A DNA stretch of 64,000 bases from Bradyrhizobium sp. B124 (GCF_038967635.1 NZ_CP152413.1:8932001-8996000); one strand, 5' to 3'; positions 14,957-25,049 are shown, counted from the stretch's first letter. The notes: generated by a model from the sequence alone, not told the origin. Numbers and translations are program-made.

Positions 14957-17560
14957 ATGGAAAGGGCAACGTTCGCCAAGGCCAGGATTTTCGCTTTTGG
15001 CGACGCTTGGAGCGTTGCGATCTACGCGGCCGAAATCCTGATAATTGCCGCAATTTATGCTGGTCTCGCCGAATCCGCGCGATTGCTTCCCGCAATCAAT
15101 CCAGCCGCGACACCGCTATGGCCACCAACCGGGCTTGCGCTCGCGCTGGTCCTGCTGCGCGGCTACCGGATCTGGCCCGCGATCCTGGTGGGGGCCCTCG
15201 CTCCTTACCTCTTGGCCGACCGATCGCTCCTGGAGATCGGCGCCGCCGGGATCGGCAGCCTGCTTGCCGCATGTGCCGGGACATGGCTGATCGGCCGCTG
15301 GTCGAACGGTCGCCAGACGTTTGCCACACCGTCCGGTGTCGCAAGGTTTGCAATCATTTCCTTTGCGCCGACCACGATCATCAGTTCAGCCATCGCCTTG
15401 GCCGGCTTCACGCTCGCCAACGAATCGAATTTTTCCGATTCCGTCGTCGCCGGGTTGACCTGGTGGCTTGCGGACGCTGCCGGGGCCCTGGTGATTGCTC
15501 CGGTCATCGTGCTCTGGGCGACGATGCCCTTACGCATTGCTTCCAAATGGACTCTGTTGGAATCGATCACGGTCGCTGCTCTCGCTGGTACCATCGGGCT
15601 CGCTGCTTATAGCCCGCTGATCGGTAGCGATCTCGTCAGCAACGGCCTCGACGTGTTGCTGCCGCATCGGAGCCTTCTGGGCTTTCTGGTTTTACTGCCC
15701 TTGATCTGGGCCGGTCTGCGCGGCGATCGATGCGCCGCGACGACGGCCGCGCTCATTTTCGTCGGAACTGCCGTGTGGGGGTTCTCGGTGGGGAATGATC
15801 CATTTTCGAAAATCGATCCGAACGGGGCGCTGTTATCCTTGTTCGTGCTTTCGATCATCGTGTCGGCGCCTCCGCTTGCCCTGGCCGCGGCAAGCGCGAC
15901 GCGCCAGGCCAGGGAAGCCCAGTTGCTTTCCGTCCAGGATCAGCTGAACGGTCAACTTGAACGGAAAGCTTTGGCGCTCGACAGCATCAGACGGCACTTC
16001 CAGACCCTTATCGAAGGCGTTGTCGATTATGCAATTTTTGCGCTTGATCGAGAAGGACACGTGACGAGCTGGAATAGCACCGCTCAAAAGATCATCGGCT
16101 ACACCTCGGAAGAAATCATAGGCAAGCACTTCGGGATATTCTATCGGCCGGATGAACGCCGCGCGGGTTCACCGACGCACGCGCTGGAGTCGGCAATCGA
16201 AAGCGGCAAGTACGACGTAGAGGGTTGGCGTATCAGAAAGAATGGTACGCCGTTTTTCATCACAGGCTCAGTCTCTTCGAGCCGTGATGACGCAGGAAAT
16301 CTGATCGGTTTTATCAGTATCCTGCGCGACGCGACGGAGCGCCGCGACGCGGAGGAGAAGCTGGTCCAGGCGCGCGAACAGCTCGCGATGTCTCAGAAGA
16401 TGGAGGCAATCGGCAAGCTGACCGGCGGGATCGCACACGACTTCAACAATCTATTGATGATCATCGGAGGCAGTGCCCAGATATTTCAACGCCTGCTTGA
16501 TCCAAAACTGCCAAAGGCCATCGAAGCCATACAAACCGCGGCCAAACGCGGCGAAAGTCTCACGCGCCAATTGTTGACATTCTCTCGTCACCAGCATCTC
16601 AGCCCGACGGTCGTTGATCTGAATGCGTCCATCAAGAACATGCGGACCATGATTGAGAGCTCGCTGCGCGGGAACATCGTGTACAACGAGAACGTTGGCG
16701 ACGGCGTTTCACCGGTCAAGGTTGACCTCGCCGAGCTGGAACTTGCGATCGTCAACATCGCCGTCAATGCGCGAGATGCAATGACAAGCGGCGGCACATT
16801 CACGTTGTCGGTCCACGCGGTGACCGCAAATCAGGAAACCGGCGGCGATCGCCGTGGGAAGGCCTTCTTTGCGATCACACTTGGCGATACCGGCACCGGT
16901 ATTCCGCCAAATCTTCTGTCCAAGATGTTCGATCCGTTTTTCACGACCAAGGAGGTCGGCAAAGGGACCGGGCTCGGCTTGTCCCAGGTTTATGGTTTTG
17001 CGCACCAGGCGGGCGGAACCGTGACGGCAGACAGCAAGGTCGGACAGGGAACAACGATTACAATCTATTTGCCGTCCTGTGTGGACGAGCAGATCACCAG
17101 CAAAGAGCTCGCCGCTGCCCGGGCAAGACCAAGGCAGCCGCCGCGGCAGACGGTTCTCGTGGTCGACGACAGCCCCGAAGTGGCGGATGTGACATCATCG
17201 CTGTTCGAGCATCTGGGTTATGAAACCATCTACCGAGACTCGGCCGAAGCGGCATTGAAGTTGCTCGATACCGGTACGAAGATCGATCTCGTCTTCAGCG
17301 ATATCGTCATGCCAGGGACCATCGATGGCGTCGGGCTCGCGAGAGAAGTTCGGTCGCGGTACCCCGGTTTGCCCATAGCCCTCACAACCGGTTATAGCGA
17401 TGCCGCAAAAGCAGCCCCGCCAAGCCTGAAAATACTCCGCAAGCCGTTCGATACCGAGGCGCTAAGAGACTTTATCCAGGATCTTGCGCCGCCGAGATCG
17501 ACGCGATCATCCGGCGTACCCTTGGCGTCAAGCACGACTGAGGCTGTACGCAGAAGTTGA
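14957..17560 (+). CDS. MASE1-PAS hybrid sensor histidine kinase
   Basis: An 867-residue membrane sensor. Residues about 15-315 contain eight or so hydrophobic segments of MASE1 type (PLWPPTGLALALVLLRG near 55-70). A PAS domain follows (about 350-460, DYAIFALDREGHVTSWN). The HisKA box is MEAIGKLTGGIAHDFNNLL with phospho-acceptor His494, then an ATPase domain with N box NIAVNARDAM, G1 GDTGTGIP, FFTTK and GTGLGLSQVYGF. A C-terminal receiver domain has the phospho-acceptor Asp782 in LVFSDIVMPG and ends with the conserved Lys of LRKPF. It therefore senses through the membrane or PAS part and relays phosphate internally. No partner regulator is adjacent. The ligand is unknown. Confidence 0.88.
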   Translation: MERATFAKARIFAFGDAWSVAIYAAEILIIAAIYAGLAESARLLPAINPAATPLWPPTGLALALVLLRGYRIWPAILVGALAPYLLADRSLLEIGAAGIGSLLAACAGTWLIGRWSNGRQTFATPSGVARFAIISFAPTTIISSAIALAGFTLANESNFSDSVVAGLTWWLADAAGALVIAPVIVLWATMPLRIASKWTLLESITVAALAGTIGLAAYSPLIGSDLVSNGLDVLLPHRSLLGFLVLLPLIWAGLRGDRCAATTAALIFVGTAVWGFSVGNDPFSKIDPNGALLSLFVLSIIVSAPPLALAAASATRQAREAQLLSVQDQLNGQLERKALALDSIRRHFQTLIEGVVDYAIFALDREGHVTSWNSTAQKIIGYTSEEIIGKHFGIFYRPDERRAGSPTHALESAIESGKYDVEGWRIRKNGTPFFITGSVSSSRDDAGNLIGFISILRDATERRDAEEKLVQAREQLAMSQKMEAIGKLTGGIAHDFNNLLMIIGGSAQIFQRLLDPKLPKAIEAIQTAAKRGESLTRQLLTFSRHQHLSPTVVDLNASIKNMRTMIESSLRGNIVYNENVGDGVSPVKVDLAELELAIVNIAVNARDAMTSGGTFTLSVHAVTANQETGGDRRGKAFFAITLGDTGTGIPPNLLSKMFDPFFTTKEVGKGTGLGLSQVYGFAHQAGGTVTADSKVGQGTTITIYLPSCVDEQITSKELAAARARPRQPPRQTVLVVDDSPEVADVTSSLFEHLGYETIYRDSAEAALKLLDTGTKIDLVFSDIVMPGTIDGVGLAREVRSRYPGLPIALTTGYSDAAKAAPPSLKILRKPFDTEALRDFIQDLAPPRSTRSSGVPLASSTTEAVRRS

Positions 17561-17722
17561 CCGGTCGCACCATCGCGGGCATTGCCCGGCGGTGCCGACG
17601 CAGTGATCGAACAGGCTATTGTCGTAAAAGCTGAATAGGTTGTCCGCATCTCGCCCCGGGCAGACATGAGGCACCGGGCTCATCGATGTCCGCCATTGAT
17701 GCGGAGAGCGGCAGCCCGAACA

Positions 17723-17756
17723 AAAATGGCCGCGGTTGCCCGCGGCCATTTGTCGT
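17723..17756. terminator. Bidirectional terminator after frc
   Basis: AAATGGCCGCGG (17724-17735) pairs with CCGCGGCCATTT (17740-17751) around TTGC. The minus-strand continuation is T-rich (complement of AAAAA at 17722-17726) and the plus strand runs into TTTGTCGTTTTG. It lies 24 bp past the frc stop. Confidence 0.8.
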
Positions 17757-17774
17757 TTTGATTGAGCGCAGCCG

Positions 17775-19052
17775 TTACTCGGCCGCCTGCTTGCGCGGCG
17801 GGTCGAGCGCGCCGGAGTCGTGGATCTCGGCGACCTGGTGATCGCTGAAGCCGAGCACCTCGCGCAGGATCTCGTCAGTGTGCTCGCCGAGCAGCGGCGA
17901 GCGCTGAACGTCGCTCGGCGAATCCGACAGCTTGATCGGGTTACCGACCGAGATGTACTTGCCGCGGGTCGGGTGATCGACCTCGACCACGGTGCCGGTC
18001 GCACGCAGCGACTGGTCTTCCGCGATCTCCTTCATCGACAGGATCGGACCGCAGGGGATGTCGTCCTTGTTGAGTATCTCCATCGCCTCGAATTTGGTCT
18101 TGGTCATCGTCCACTGTTCGATGCGGGCGAAGATCTCGTTCAGGCGCGGCAGGCGTGCCGGCGGCTTGGCGTAGTTCGGATCGGTCTTCCAGGTCGGCTC
18201 GCCGATCACGTCGCAGATCTTCTCCCAGACCTGGGCCTGGGTGATGAAGTAGATGTAGGCGTTCGGGTCGGTCTCCCAGCCCTTGCACTTCAGGATGCGG
18301 CCGGGCTGGCCGCCGCCGGAATCGTTGCCGGCGCGCGGCACGGCATCGCCGAACGGAATGCCTTCGCCGAACTGGCTGTATTCCCTGAGCGGTCCATGGG
18401 CGAGGCGCTGCTGGTCGCGCAGCTTGACGCGCGCCAGGTTGAGCACGCCGTCCTGCATCGCGGCGGTGACCTTCTGGCCCTTGCCGGTCGTGGTGCGCTG
18501 ATGGAGAGCGGCCAGGATGCCGATCGCAAGATGCAGGCCGGTGCCGGTGTCGCCGATCTGCGCGCCGGTGACCAGCGGCAGGCCGTCGCGGAAGCCGGTG
18601 GTCGAGGCGGCGCCGCCGGTGCACTGCGCGACGTTCTCGTAGACCTTGCAATCCTCATACGGGCCGGGACCGAAACCCTTGATCGAGGCGACGATCATCT
18701 TCGGGTTGAGGCTGTGGATCTTCTCCCAGGGGAAGCCCATGCGGTCGAGCACGCCGGGGCCGAAATTCTCGACCAGCACGTCACACTGCTTGATCAGCGC
18801 CGTGAGCACTTCCTTGCCCTTCGGGTTCTTGGTGTCGAGCGTGATCGAGCGCTTGTTGTGGTTCAGCATGGTGAAATACAGGCTGTCCACGTTCGGGATG
18901 TCCTGCAGCTGGCCGCGCGTAATGTCGCCGACGCCGGGACGCTCGACCTTGATCACGTCGGCGCCGAACCAGGCCAGCAACTGCGTGCAGGTCGGACCCG
19001 ACTGGACGTGGGTGAAATCGAGAATGCGAACGCCCTTGAGCGCCTTGGTCAT
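17775..19052 (-). CDS. frc: Formyl-CoA:oxalate CoA-transferase
   Basis: A 425-residue class III CoA-transferase, nearly the same length as Oxalobacter Frc (428). It moves CoA from formyl-CoA to oxalate, giving oxalyl-CoA and formate in the cytoplasm. The catalytic Asp lies in [12 protein letters not shown] (Asp168, equivalent to Asp169 of Oxalobacter). The active-site glycine loop SGGGQPG and the typical N-terminus [20 protein letters not shown] are present, as is [20 protein letters not shown]. It follows oxc with a 66-bp gap on the same strand, and both follow the gntR gene, so gntR-oxc-frc is a probable operon under the operator at 21728. A strong terminator closes it. Confidence 0.95.
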   Translation of the reverse strand: MTKALKGVRILDFTHVQSGPTCTQLLAWFGADVIKVERPGVGDITRGQLQDIPNVDSLYFTMLNHNKRSITLDTKNPKGKEVLTALIKQCDVLVENFGPGVLDRMGFPWEKIHSLNPKMIVASIKGFGPGPYEDCKVYENVAQCTGGAASTTGFRDGLPLVTGAQIGDTGTGLHLAIGILAALHQRTTTGKGQKVTAAMQDGVLNLARVKLRDQQRLAHGPLREYSQFGEGIPFGDAVPRAGNDSGGGQPGRILKCKGWETDPNAYIYFITQAQVWEKICDVIGEPTWKTDPNYAKPPARLPRLNEIFARIEQWTMTKTKFEAMEILNKDDIPCGPILSMKEIAEDQSLRATGTVVEVDHPTRGKYISVGNPIKLSDSPSDVQRSPLLGEHTDEILREVLGFSDHQVAEIHDSGALDPPRKQAAE

Positions 19053-19118
19053 AATATTATGCTCCGTACTGTGGTCTGCCCCTGCACCCGCAGGGAGTGA
19101 TGGGTTGAAGGGGACTGC

Positions 19119-20855
19119 CTACTTTTTCTTCAGAACGCTCTGAGGATTGAGGTTGCCGATGCGGCCGCTCTCCGAGCCCGCCGCCGGATCGATCACCGCG
19201 TTGATCAAGGTCGGCTTGCCGGAATCCAGCGCCGCATCGACCGCGCGCTTCAGCTCGTCGGGCGAGGTGGCGTTGACGCCGACGCCGCCGAAGGCTTCCA
19301 TCATCTTGTCGTAGCGCGAGCCCTTGACGAAAACGGTGGTGGCCGGATCCTCGCCCGCGCTGTTGACGTCGGTGCCGCGATAGATGCCGTCGTTGTTGAA
19401 GATCACGACGCAGATCGGCAGCTTGTAGCGGCAGATGGTCTCGACCTCCATGCCGGAGAAGCCGAACGCGCTGTCGCCTTCGACTGCGAGCACGGGCAGG
19501 CCGGTCTCGACCGCGGCCGCGATCGAATAGCCCATGCCGATGCCCATTACGCCCCAGGTGCCGACGTCGAGCCGCTTGCGCGGCTTGTGCATGTCGACGA
19601 CGCCGCGGGCGAGGTCGAGCGTGTTGGCGCCTTCGTTGACGAAGATGGTGTCGGGACGTTCCGTGATGATCGTACGCAGCGCGCCGAGCGCGCCGTGATA
19701 ATCCATCGGCGATGCGTTGCTCATCAGCTTCGGCGCCATCTTGGCGACGTTGTCGTCGCGCTTCTTGGCTACGGTGGCGAGCCAGTCGCTCGGCGCGGCT
19801 GACCAGTTGGCGCCCATGGCGTCGAGGAACGCGGACACGCAGGAGCCGATATCGCCGACCACGGGGGCGACGATCTCGACGTTGGAATCCATTTCCTTCG
19901 GCTCGATGTCGACCTGGATGAACTTCTTCGGAGCCTCACCCCAGGTCTTGCCCTTGCCGTGCGACAGCAGCCAGTTGAGGCGGGCGCCGATCAGCATGAC
20001 GACGTCGGCATCTTTTAGCACGGTCGAGCGCGCCGCACCCGCGCATTGCGGATGCAGGTCGGGCAAGAGGCCCTTGGCCATGCTCATCGGCAGGAACGGC
20101 ACGCCGCTCTTCTCGACGAAATTCTTGATCGCCTCGTCGGCCTGCGCATAGGCCGCGCCCTTGCCGAGGATGATCAGCGGACGCTTTCCGTTCTTCAGCA
20201 CGTCGAGCGCGCGCTTGACCGCCGACGGGGCAGGGAGCTGCGCCGGCGCAGCATCGATCACCTTGACCAGCGACTTCTCGCCGGCCGCCGCATCCATGAC
20301 CTGGCCGAACAGCTTTGCGGGCAGGTCGAGATAGACGCCGCCCGGACGGCCCGACACTGCGGCGCGGATCGCGCGGGCAAGGCCGATGCCGATGTCCTGG
20401 GCGTGCAGCACGCGGAACGCCGCCTTGCACAGCGGCTTGGCGATCGCGAGCTGGTCCATCTCCTCATAGTCGCCCTGCTGCAGGTCGACGATCTCGCGCT
20501 CGGACGAGCCCGAGATCAGGATCATCGGGAAGCAGTTGGTGGTGGCGTGGGCAAGCGCGGTGAGGCCGTTGAGGAAGCCGGGCGCCGACACCGTGAGGCA
20601 GACGCCGGGACGCTTGGTCAGGAAGCCGGCGATCGAGGCCGCATAGCCGGCATTCTGCTCGTGGCGGAACGAGAGCACGCGAATGCCCGCCGCCTGGGCC
20701 ATGCGGCCCAGGTCCGTGATCGGGATGCCCGGCACACCATAGACGGTGTCGATGCCGTTGAGCTTGAGCGCATCGATGACGAGGTGGAAGCCATCGGTCA
20801 ATTCTTGCTCGGTGCCCGGTGCCTCGGACTTCGTAGCGGTATTCAGCATCGGCAT
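19119..20855 (-). CDS. oxc: Oxalyl-CoA decarboxylase
   Basis: A 578-residue thiamine diphosphate enzyme that converts oxalyl-CoA to formyl-CoA and CO2, the energy-yielding step of oxalate catabolism. The catalytic Glu that activates ThDP is in FRHEQNAG (Glu66), and the C-terminal cofactor motif runs from [13 protein letters not shown] to VVIFNNDG (about 459-490). The central domain with [12 protein letters not shown] binds a nucleotide (ADP is an activator in characterised Oxc). Formyl-CoA then feeds Frc next door. Two close ATGs (20855, 20849) are possible; the first has GGGAGA upstream. The 83-bp gap from gntR holds no operator copy, consistent with one operon. Confidence 0.95.
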   Translation of the reverse strand: MPMLNTATKSEAPGTEQELTDGFHLVIDALKLNGIDTVYGVPGIPITDLGRMAQAAGIRVLSFRHEQNAGYAASIAGFLTKRPGVCLTVSAPGFLNGLTALAHATTNCFPMILISGSSEREIVDLQQGDYEEMDQLAIAKPLCKAAFRVLHAQDIGIGLARAIRAAVSGRPGGVYLDLPAKLFGQVMDAAAGEKSLVKVIDAAPAQLPAPSAVKRALDVLKNGKRPLIILGKGAAYAQADEAIKNFVEKSGVPFLPMSMAKGLLPDLHPQCAGAARSTVLKDADVVMLIGARLNWLLSHGKGKTWGEAPKKFIQVDIEPKEMDSNVEIVAPVVGDIGSCVSAFLDAMGANWSAAPSDWLATVAKKRDDNVAKMAPKLMSNASPMDYHGALGALRTIITERPDTIFVNEGANTLDLARGVVDMHKPRKRLDVGTWGVMGIGMGYSIAAAVETGLPVLAVEGDSAFGFSGMEVETICRYKLPICVVIFNNDGIYRGTDVNSAGEDPATTVFVKGSRYDKMMEAFGGVGVNATSPDELKRAVDAALDSGKPTLINAVIDPAAGSESGRIGNLNPQSVLKKK

Positions 20856-20938
20856 CGTCTCCCTGATCGTTCTTGGTTCGGACGATCTGATCGTCGTCTG
20901 AAGCGGGTGTGGACTCTCAAACTTACGTGAACGGTTCT

Positions 20939-21670
20939 CTACGTGAATAATTCTTGGCCGTGCGCCTCGACATAGGCGGCAAGGCCGAGCGTGTGATCGC
21001 GCGCGCGCTTTTCGGCGAGCTCGGTGTCGCGCGCTTCCAGTGCCTCGATGATTCCGAGATGCTCCGGCAGCGAGGTCGCGGTGCGGTCCTTGCGGCCGAT
21101 CGTGAGCTGGCGATAGCCGCGCACATGCAGCAGCAGGTCATTGGTGAGGTCGACCAGCACAGGCGATTCCGACAGCGAGATCAGCGCCTGGTGGAAGGCG
21201 ATGTTGGCCTTGGAATATTCCTCGACGTGATCCTGCGGCAGGCGATCGTCGCTGAAGTCCTTGAAGAAGTCGCGCAGCGCCGTGATGTCCTTCTTGCGCG
21301 CGGTGGTCGTGATCAGGCGCGCCGCCATGCTTTCCAGCGCCGCCCAGGCGCGGATCATGTCGACGATCTCCGCCTTGGTGCGCCGGACCACGACGATGCC
21401 GCGGCGCGGCACGGTCTTCACGAATCCGTCCTGCTCGAGCATCGCGATCGCTTCGCGGATCGGCGTGCGGCTGACGCCGAGACGCTCGGACAATGCGCGC
21501 TCGTCGAGCATCACCGGCTCCGGCGTCGCGTAGATGTCCATCTTCAGGATCGCTTCTTTCAAGGCCTCATAGGCCTTGTTCTTGAAGCTCGTCTCCGGCG
21601 CGATCCGGACGATGGCGATATCTGTGTCAGCCATGGTGGGCGACGCCTTGGTCTGTTTCGGTTCTGGCAC
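20939..21670 (-). CDS. GntR/FCD family regulator of the oxalate genes
   Basis: A 243-residue repressor-type protein. The winged helix-turn-helix is at about residues 28-95 ([20 protein letters not shown], then [17 protein letters not shown]), followed by a helical FCD ligand domain with the metal/ligand-binding Asp/His pattern ([22 protein letters not shown]). It begins at a GTG (21670) with a GAGGAGG site; an internal ATG at 21634 has a poor site. The divergent region to the acyl-CoA synthetase contains two copies of the palindrome found in front of the CBS, transporter and small-ORF genes. This makes it the best candidate to bind them, perhaps responding to oxalate, oxalyl-CoA or formyl-CoA. 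Confidence 0.88.
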   Translation of the reverse strand: MPEPKQTKASPTMADTDIAIVRIAPETSFKNKAYEALKEAILKMDIYATPEPVMLDERALSERLGVSRTPIREAIAMLEQDGFVKTVPRRGIVVVRRTKAEIVDMIRAWAALESMAARLITTTARKKDITALRDFFKDFSDDRLPQDHVEEYSKANIAFHQALISLSESPVLVDLTNDLLLHVRGYRQLTIGRKDRTATSLPEHLGIIEALEARDTELAEKRARDHTLGLAAYVEAHGQELFT

Positions 21671-21727
21671 GACTCGTCTCCTCCTCTTGGAGACGTCTTC
21701 TTAGCAGAAGAAAGTACCTTAGATTTT

Positions 21728-21744
21728 TGGCATGCCAAATACCA
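21728..21744. promoter_or_regulatory. Oxalate-regulon operator, gntR-oxc-frc promoter
   Basis: TGGCATGCCAAATACCA, 58 bp upstream of the gntR start, fits the shared palindrome in the opposite sense. It is paired with the next site 82 bp away, giving control of both divergent promoters. Confidence 0.78.
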
Positions 21745-21809
21745 GAATGTCAAGCTGCCCATATTTTTCGGTATTTTTGGGCATCGACCGACCTTGACAA
21801 TTACGTTTT

Positions 21810-21826
21810 TGGCATACCAAATGCCA
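21810..21826. promoter_or_regulatory. Oxalate-regulon operator, acyl-CoA synthetase promoter
   Basis: TGGCATACCAAATGCCA is the most symmetrical copy (TGGCAT-N5-ATGCCA). It lies 26 bp before the synthetase start and just downstream of TTGACA at 21794-21799, overlapping where the -10 element should be. Confidence 0.8.
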
Positions 21827-21851
21827 CGAAATCTGTCCCAGGAGGAAGCCA

Positions 21852-23981
21852 ATGTCAAATTCGAAGGATGCGGTCCGCAAAATTCTCGATGCGGTCAGGG
21901 CCGACAAGCGTACGAGCCTCACCGCGCCCGAAGGCAAGGTGGTCTGCGACGCCTACGGCATTCCGGTGCCAAAGGAGGGCGTCGCCAAGTCGGCCGCCGA
22001 AGCCGCGCGGATCGCCTCCGACATGGGCTTCCCGGTCGTGATGAAGATCGTCTCGCCCGACATCCTGCACAAGACCGAGGCCGGCGGAGTGGTGGTCGGC
22101 GTCAAGAGCGCCGCGGATGCCGAGAAGAGCTACGAGACCATTCTGGCCAACGCCAAGAAATATAAGGCCGATGCCAAGATCGAGGGTATCCAGGTCCAGC
22201 AGATGCTGGGCGGCGGCACCGAGGTGATCGTCGGTTCGATCACCGACGGCTCGTTCGGCAAGCTGGTCGCCTTCGGCCTCGGCGGCGTGCTGGTCGAAAT
22301 CCTCAAGGACATCACCTTCCGCCTCGCGCCCGCGACCAAGGACGATGCGCTGTCGATGCTCGACGGCATCCAGGCGCATGAGATGCTGAAGGGCGTACGC
22401 GGCGGCGAGCCGGTCAACCGCGAGGCGCTCGCCGAAATCATCGTCAAGGTGTCGCAGCTGGTCAGCGATTTCCCCGAGATCGTCGAGCTCGATCTCAATC
22501 CGGTGTTTGCGACCAGCAAGAACGCGATCGCCGCCGACGTCCGCATCGTCGTCGACTTCGACTACAAGCCGCGTCCGGCGCCGCGCCCGACCGAGGAAAT
22601 CGTCGCCGCGATGAGCCGCATCATGCAGCCGAAGGGCGTAGCCGTGATCGGCGCCTCCGCCGAGGACGGCAAGATCGGCAACTCCGTGATGAAGAACCTC
22701 ATCAACGGCGGCTACAAGGGCGAGATCTATCCGATCCACCCGAAGGCCGCGGAGATCCTCGGCTACAAGGCCTACAAGAGCGTCAAGGACGTGCCGGGCG
22801 TGATCGACACGGCGGTGTTTGCGATCCCGGCGAAATTCGTCGCCGGCGCGCTCGTCGAGTGCGGCGAGAAGAAAATCCCCGGCGCGGTGCTGATTCCCTC
22901 GGGCTTCGCCGAAGCCGGCGCGCCCGAATTGCAGGCCGAGATCGTCGAGGTCGGCAAGAAGTACAACATCCGCCTGATGGGGCCGAACATCTACGGCTTC
23001 TACTATACCCCGGCCAATCTCTGCGCCACGTTCTGCACCGCCTACGACGTCAAGGGCCACGCCGCGCTGTCGTCGCAGTCGGGCGGCATCGGCATGGCGA
23101 TCATCGGCTTCTCGCGCTCCGCCAAGATGGGCGTGTCGGCGATCGTCGGCCTCGGCAACAAATCCGACATCGACGAGGACGATCTGCTCGCCTTCTTCGA
23201 GCAGGACCCCAACACCAATTTGATCGCGCAGCACTGCGAAGACCTGAAGGACGGCCGGGCCTTCGCGGAGGCCGCCAAGCGCGTCTCCAAGAAGAAGCCG
23301 GTGGTCGTGCTCAAGGCCGGCCGCACTTCTGCGGGTGCGAAGGCGGCGTCGTCGCACACCGGCGCGCTCGCCGGCAACGACAAGATCTATGAGGACGTGT
23401 TCAAGCAGTCCGGCGTGATCCGCGCGCGCTCGCTCCGGCAGCTGCTCGAGTTCGCCCGCGGCGTGCCGGTGCTGCCGACGCCGAAGGGCGAGAACGTCCT
23501 GATCATCACCGGTGCCGGCGGTTCCGGCGTGCTGCTCTCCGACTCCGTCGTCGACAACGGCCTGTCGCTGATGCAGATGCCGCCGGATCTCGATGCGGCG
23601 TTCCGCAAGTTCATCCCGCCGTTCGGCGCGGCCGGAAATCCTGTGGATATCACCGGTGGCGAGCCGCCGATCACCTACGTCAACACCGTGAAGCTCGGCC
23701 TCTCGGACGAGCGCATCCACGCACTGATCCTCGGTTACTGGCACACCATCGTGACGCCGCCGATGGTGTTCGCGCGCAACATGGTCGAGGTGAAGAAGGA
23801 GATGGAGGCCAAGGGCTTCGTGAAGCCGATCGTCGCCTCGCTCGCCGGCGACGTCGAGGTCGAGGAAGCCGCCGAATATCTCTACCAGAACGGCATTCCG
23901 GCCTACGCCTATTCGACCGAACTGCCGGTCGAGGTGCTGGGTGCCAAGTACAAATGGGCCCGCGGCGCGGGACTGCTCTGA
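21852..23981 (+). CDS. ADP-forming acyl-CoA synthetase (acetate-CoA ligase family)
   Basis: A 709-residue protein with an N-terminal ATP-grasp part (about 1-235: GFPVVMKIVSPDILHKTEAG, then GVVVGV, VELDLNPVF) followed by a CoA-binding Rossmann part (about 255-380, GVAVIGASAEDGKIGN) and succinyl-CoA-ligase-like domains containing SQSGGIG and the phospho-histidine motif SSHTGALAG (about 500). The order, ATP-grasp first, is the reverse of PatZ-type proteins. The reaction type is acid + CoA + ATP to acyl-CoA + ADP + Pi. Divergent from gntR and carrying the regulon operator, it may activate oxalate or formate to start the Frc cycle; this is inference. GGAGGA precedes the ATG. Confidence 0.85.
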   Translation: MSNSKDAVRKILDAVRADKRTSLTAPEGKVVCDAYGIPVPKEGVAKSAAEAARIASDMGFPVVMKIVSPDILHKTEAGGVVVGVKSAADAEKSYETILANAKKYKADAKIEGIQVQQMLGGGTEVIVGSITDGSFGKLVAFGLGGVLVEILKDITFRLAPATKDDALSMLDGIQAHEMLKGVRGGEPVNREALAEIIVKVSQLVSDFPEIVELDLNPVFATSKNAIAADVRIVVDFDYKPRPAPRPTEEIVAAMSRIMQPKGVAVIGASAEDGKIGNSVMKNLINGGYKGEIYPIHPKAAEILGYKAYKSVKDVPGVIDTAVFAIPAKFVAGALVECGEKKIPGAVLIPSGFAEAGAPELQAEIVEVGKKYNIRLMGPNIYGFYYTPANLCATFCTAYDVKGHAALSSQSGGIGMAIIGFSRSAKMGVSAIVGLGNKSDIDEDDLLAFFEQDPNTNLIAQHCEDLKDGRAFAEAAKRVSKKKPVVVLKAGRTSAGAKAASSHTGALAGNDKIYEDVFKQSGVIRARSLRQLLEFARGVPVLPTPKGENVLIITGAGGSGVLLSDSVVDNGLSLMQMPPDLDAAFRKFIPPFGAAGNPVDITGGEPPITYVNTVKLGLSDERIHALILGYWHTIVTPPMVFARNMVEVKKEMEAKGFVKPIVASLAGDVEVEEAAEYLYQNGIPAYAYSTELPVEVLGAKYKWARGAGLL

Positions 23982-24006
23982 TCGTCTGATCTGTCGAACA
24001 CCAGAG

Positions 24007-24039
24007 GCCGCCTCGGACATCGTCCGGGGCGGCTTTTTA
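24007..24039 (+). terminator. Terminator after the acyl-CoA synthetase
   Basis: GCCGCC-TC-GGAC pairs with GTCC-GG-GGCGGC and is followed by TTTTTATTT. It lies 26 bp past the stop codon: a classical intrinsic terminator. Confidence 0.85.
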
Positions 24040-24216
24040 TTTGGCTCCTGTCTGGGCCTTGCGGCCGAGGTGGGCGGGAAGGGCGGCATCAGCCCGATCG
24101 TTCGAACCCAGCCCGAGCTTTCCGGCTCCGTCTTGCGCCGGTTCCGCGCGCCATCCTTTTTTCCCGATCGCGTTCTGTCCATCAAGGCAGCTTGCCTTCC
24201 GTGGCTGATGTGCTAC

Positions 24217-24226
24217 TGATATGTCA
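24217..24226. promoter_or_regulatory. TGATATGTCA site before the hydroxylase cluster
   Basis: TGATATGTCA also occurs at 29605-29614 before the MFS gene, and a related AGATATCTCA lies at 28031-28040 before gntR 2. All three are in promoter positions of this cluster, so it may be the target of that GntR protein. The match is short. Confidence 0.35.
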
Positions 24227-24251
24227 GATAAGAATGATGGAGGACTCCGCG

Positions 24252-25049
24252 ATGGAGTTGGCTGCAACAGGGATGACCGACCGCCAGCGCAAATATCGCG
24301 CGACCTACCGCGAGCGCGTGGTGGGCTGGTACAATGGCTGGCTGCACGTCGTGCTGATCTACACGATCGGCTTCACGGCGCTGTACGTCTATTTGGCCAA
24401 TGTGCACGATTTGAAGTGGTGGGAGTACCTCACCATTCCGGCGGTATTCCTGATTGCGAACTTCTTCGAATGGGCGGTGCATCGCTTCGTCATGCACCGG
24501 CCCTCGAACGTGCCGCTGCTGCGCGCGATCTACAGCCGCCACACGCTGATGCACCATCAGTTCTTCACCGAGGAGGAGATGCGCTTCGCCGATCATCACG
24601 ACTGGCGCGTCACCTTCTTCCCGCCCTATGCGCTGGTGGTGTTCACCCTGATGTCGATCCCGCCAGCGATCGTCGCCGGTCTCGTGATCTCGGCCAATAC
24701 CGGCTGGCTGCTGATCACCACGACCACGTCGATGTACCTGATCTACGAATTCATGCATTTCTGCTGCCACGTCGAGGAAAATGCCTTCGTGCGCAACATG
24801 CCCTTCGTCAACACCATCCGCCGGCATCATACCGCCCATCACAACCAGTCGATCATGATGGAGCGGAACATGAACCTGACCTTCCCGGTGATGGACTATG
24901 TGTTCGGCACCTCCGATCTCAACCGCGGCCTGCTCGGCCACGTCTTCAACGGCTACAGCACGCGCTACGTGAAGACCGACATGCGACGGACGGCGCGGAC
25001 GCCGCGGGTCGTGGTGAAGGAGCAATCGGTGCCGCATGCCGCAGCTTGA
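24252..25049 (+). CDS. Fatty acid hydroxylase/sterol desaturase superfamily membrane protein
   Basis: A 265-residue integral membrane di-iron enzyme. Three histidine boxes are visible: HRFVMH (HX4H), HTLMHH (HX3HH) and HTAHH (HX2HH), plus HHDW and HFCCHVE, separated by four or more hydrophobic helices. This family hydroxylates or desaturates lipid-type substrates using O2 and an electron donor. The start at ATG 24252 is supported by GGAGG at 24239-24243; an earlier in-frame start at 24192 is not. The next gene overlaps its end by 14 bp, so it heads an operon with two small membrane proteins, a DUF6166 protein and an alcohol dehydrogenase. The substrate is unknown. Confidence 0.82.
   Translation: MELAATGMTDRQRKYRATYRERVVGWYNGWLHVVLIYTIGFTALYVYLANVHDLKWWEYLTIPAVFLIANFFEWAVHRFVMHRPSNVPLLRAIYSRHTLMHHQFFTEEEMRFADHHDWRVTFFPPYALVVFTLMSIPPAIVAGLVISANTGWLLITTTTSMYLIYEFMHFCCHVEENAFVRNMPFVNTIRRHHTAHHNQSIMMERNMNLTFPVMDYVFGTSDLNRGLLGHVFNGYSTRYVKTDMRRTARTPRVVVKEQSVPHAAA

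Noticed and set aside
17561..17722. Short frames between the histidine kinase and frc
   Set aside because: No ribosome-binding sites or motifs; the space is a convergent gap ending at the terminator.
21855..24185. 776-codon open frame on the minus strand opposite the acyl-CoA synthetase
   Set aside because: It is a shadow of the synthetase, caused by high GC at third positions; its sequence is Asp/Arg/His-rich without any domain, and the opposite strand has clear family motifs.
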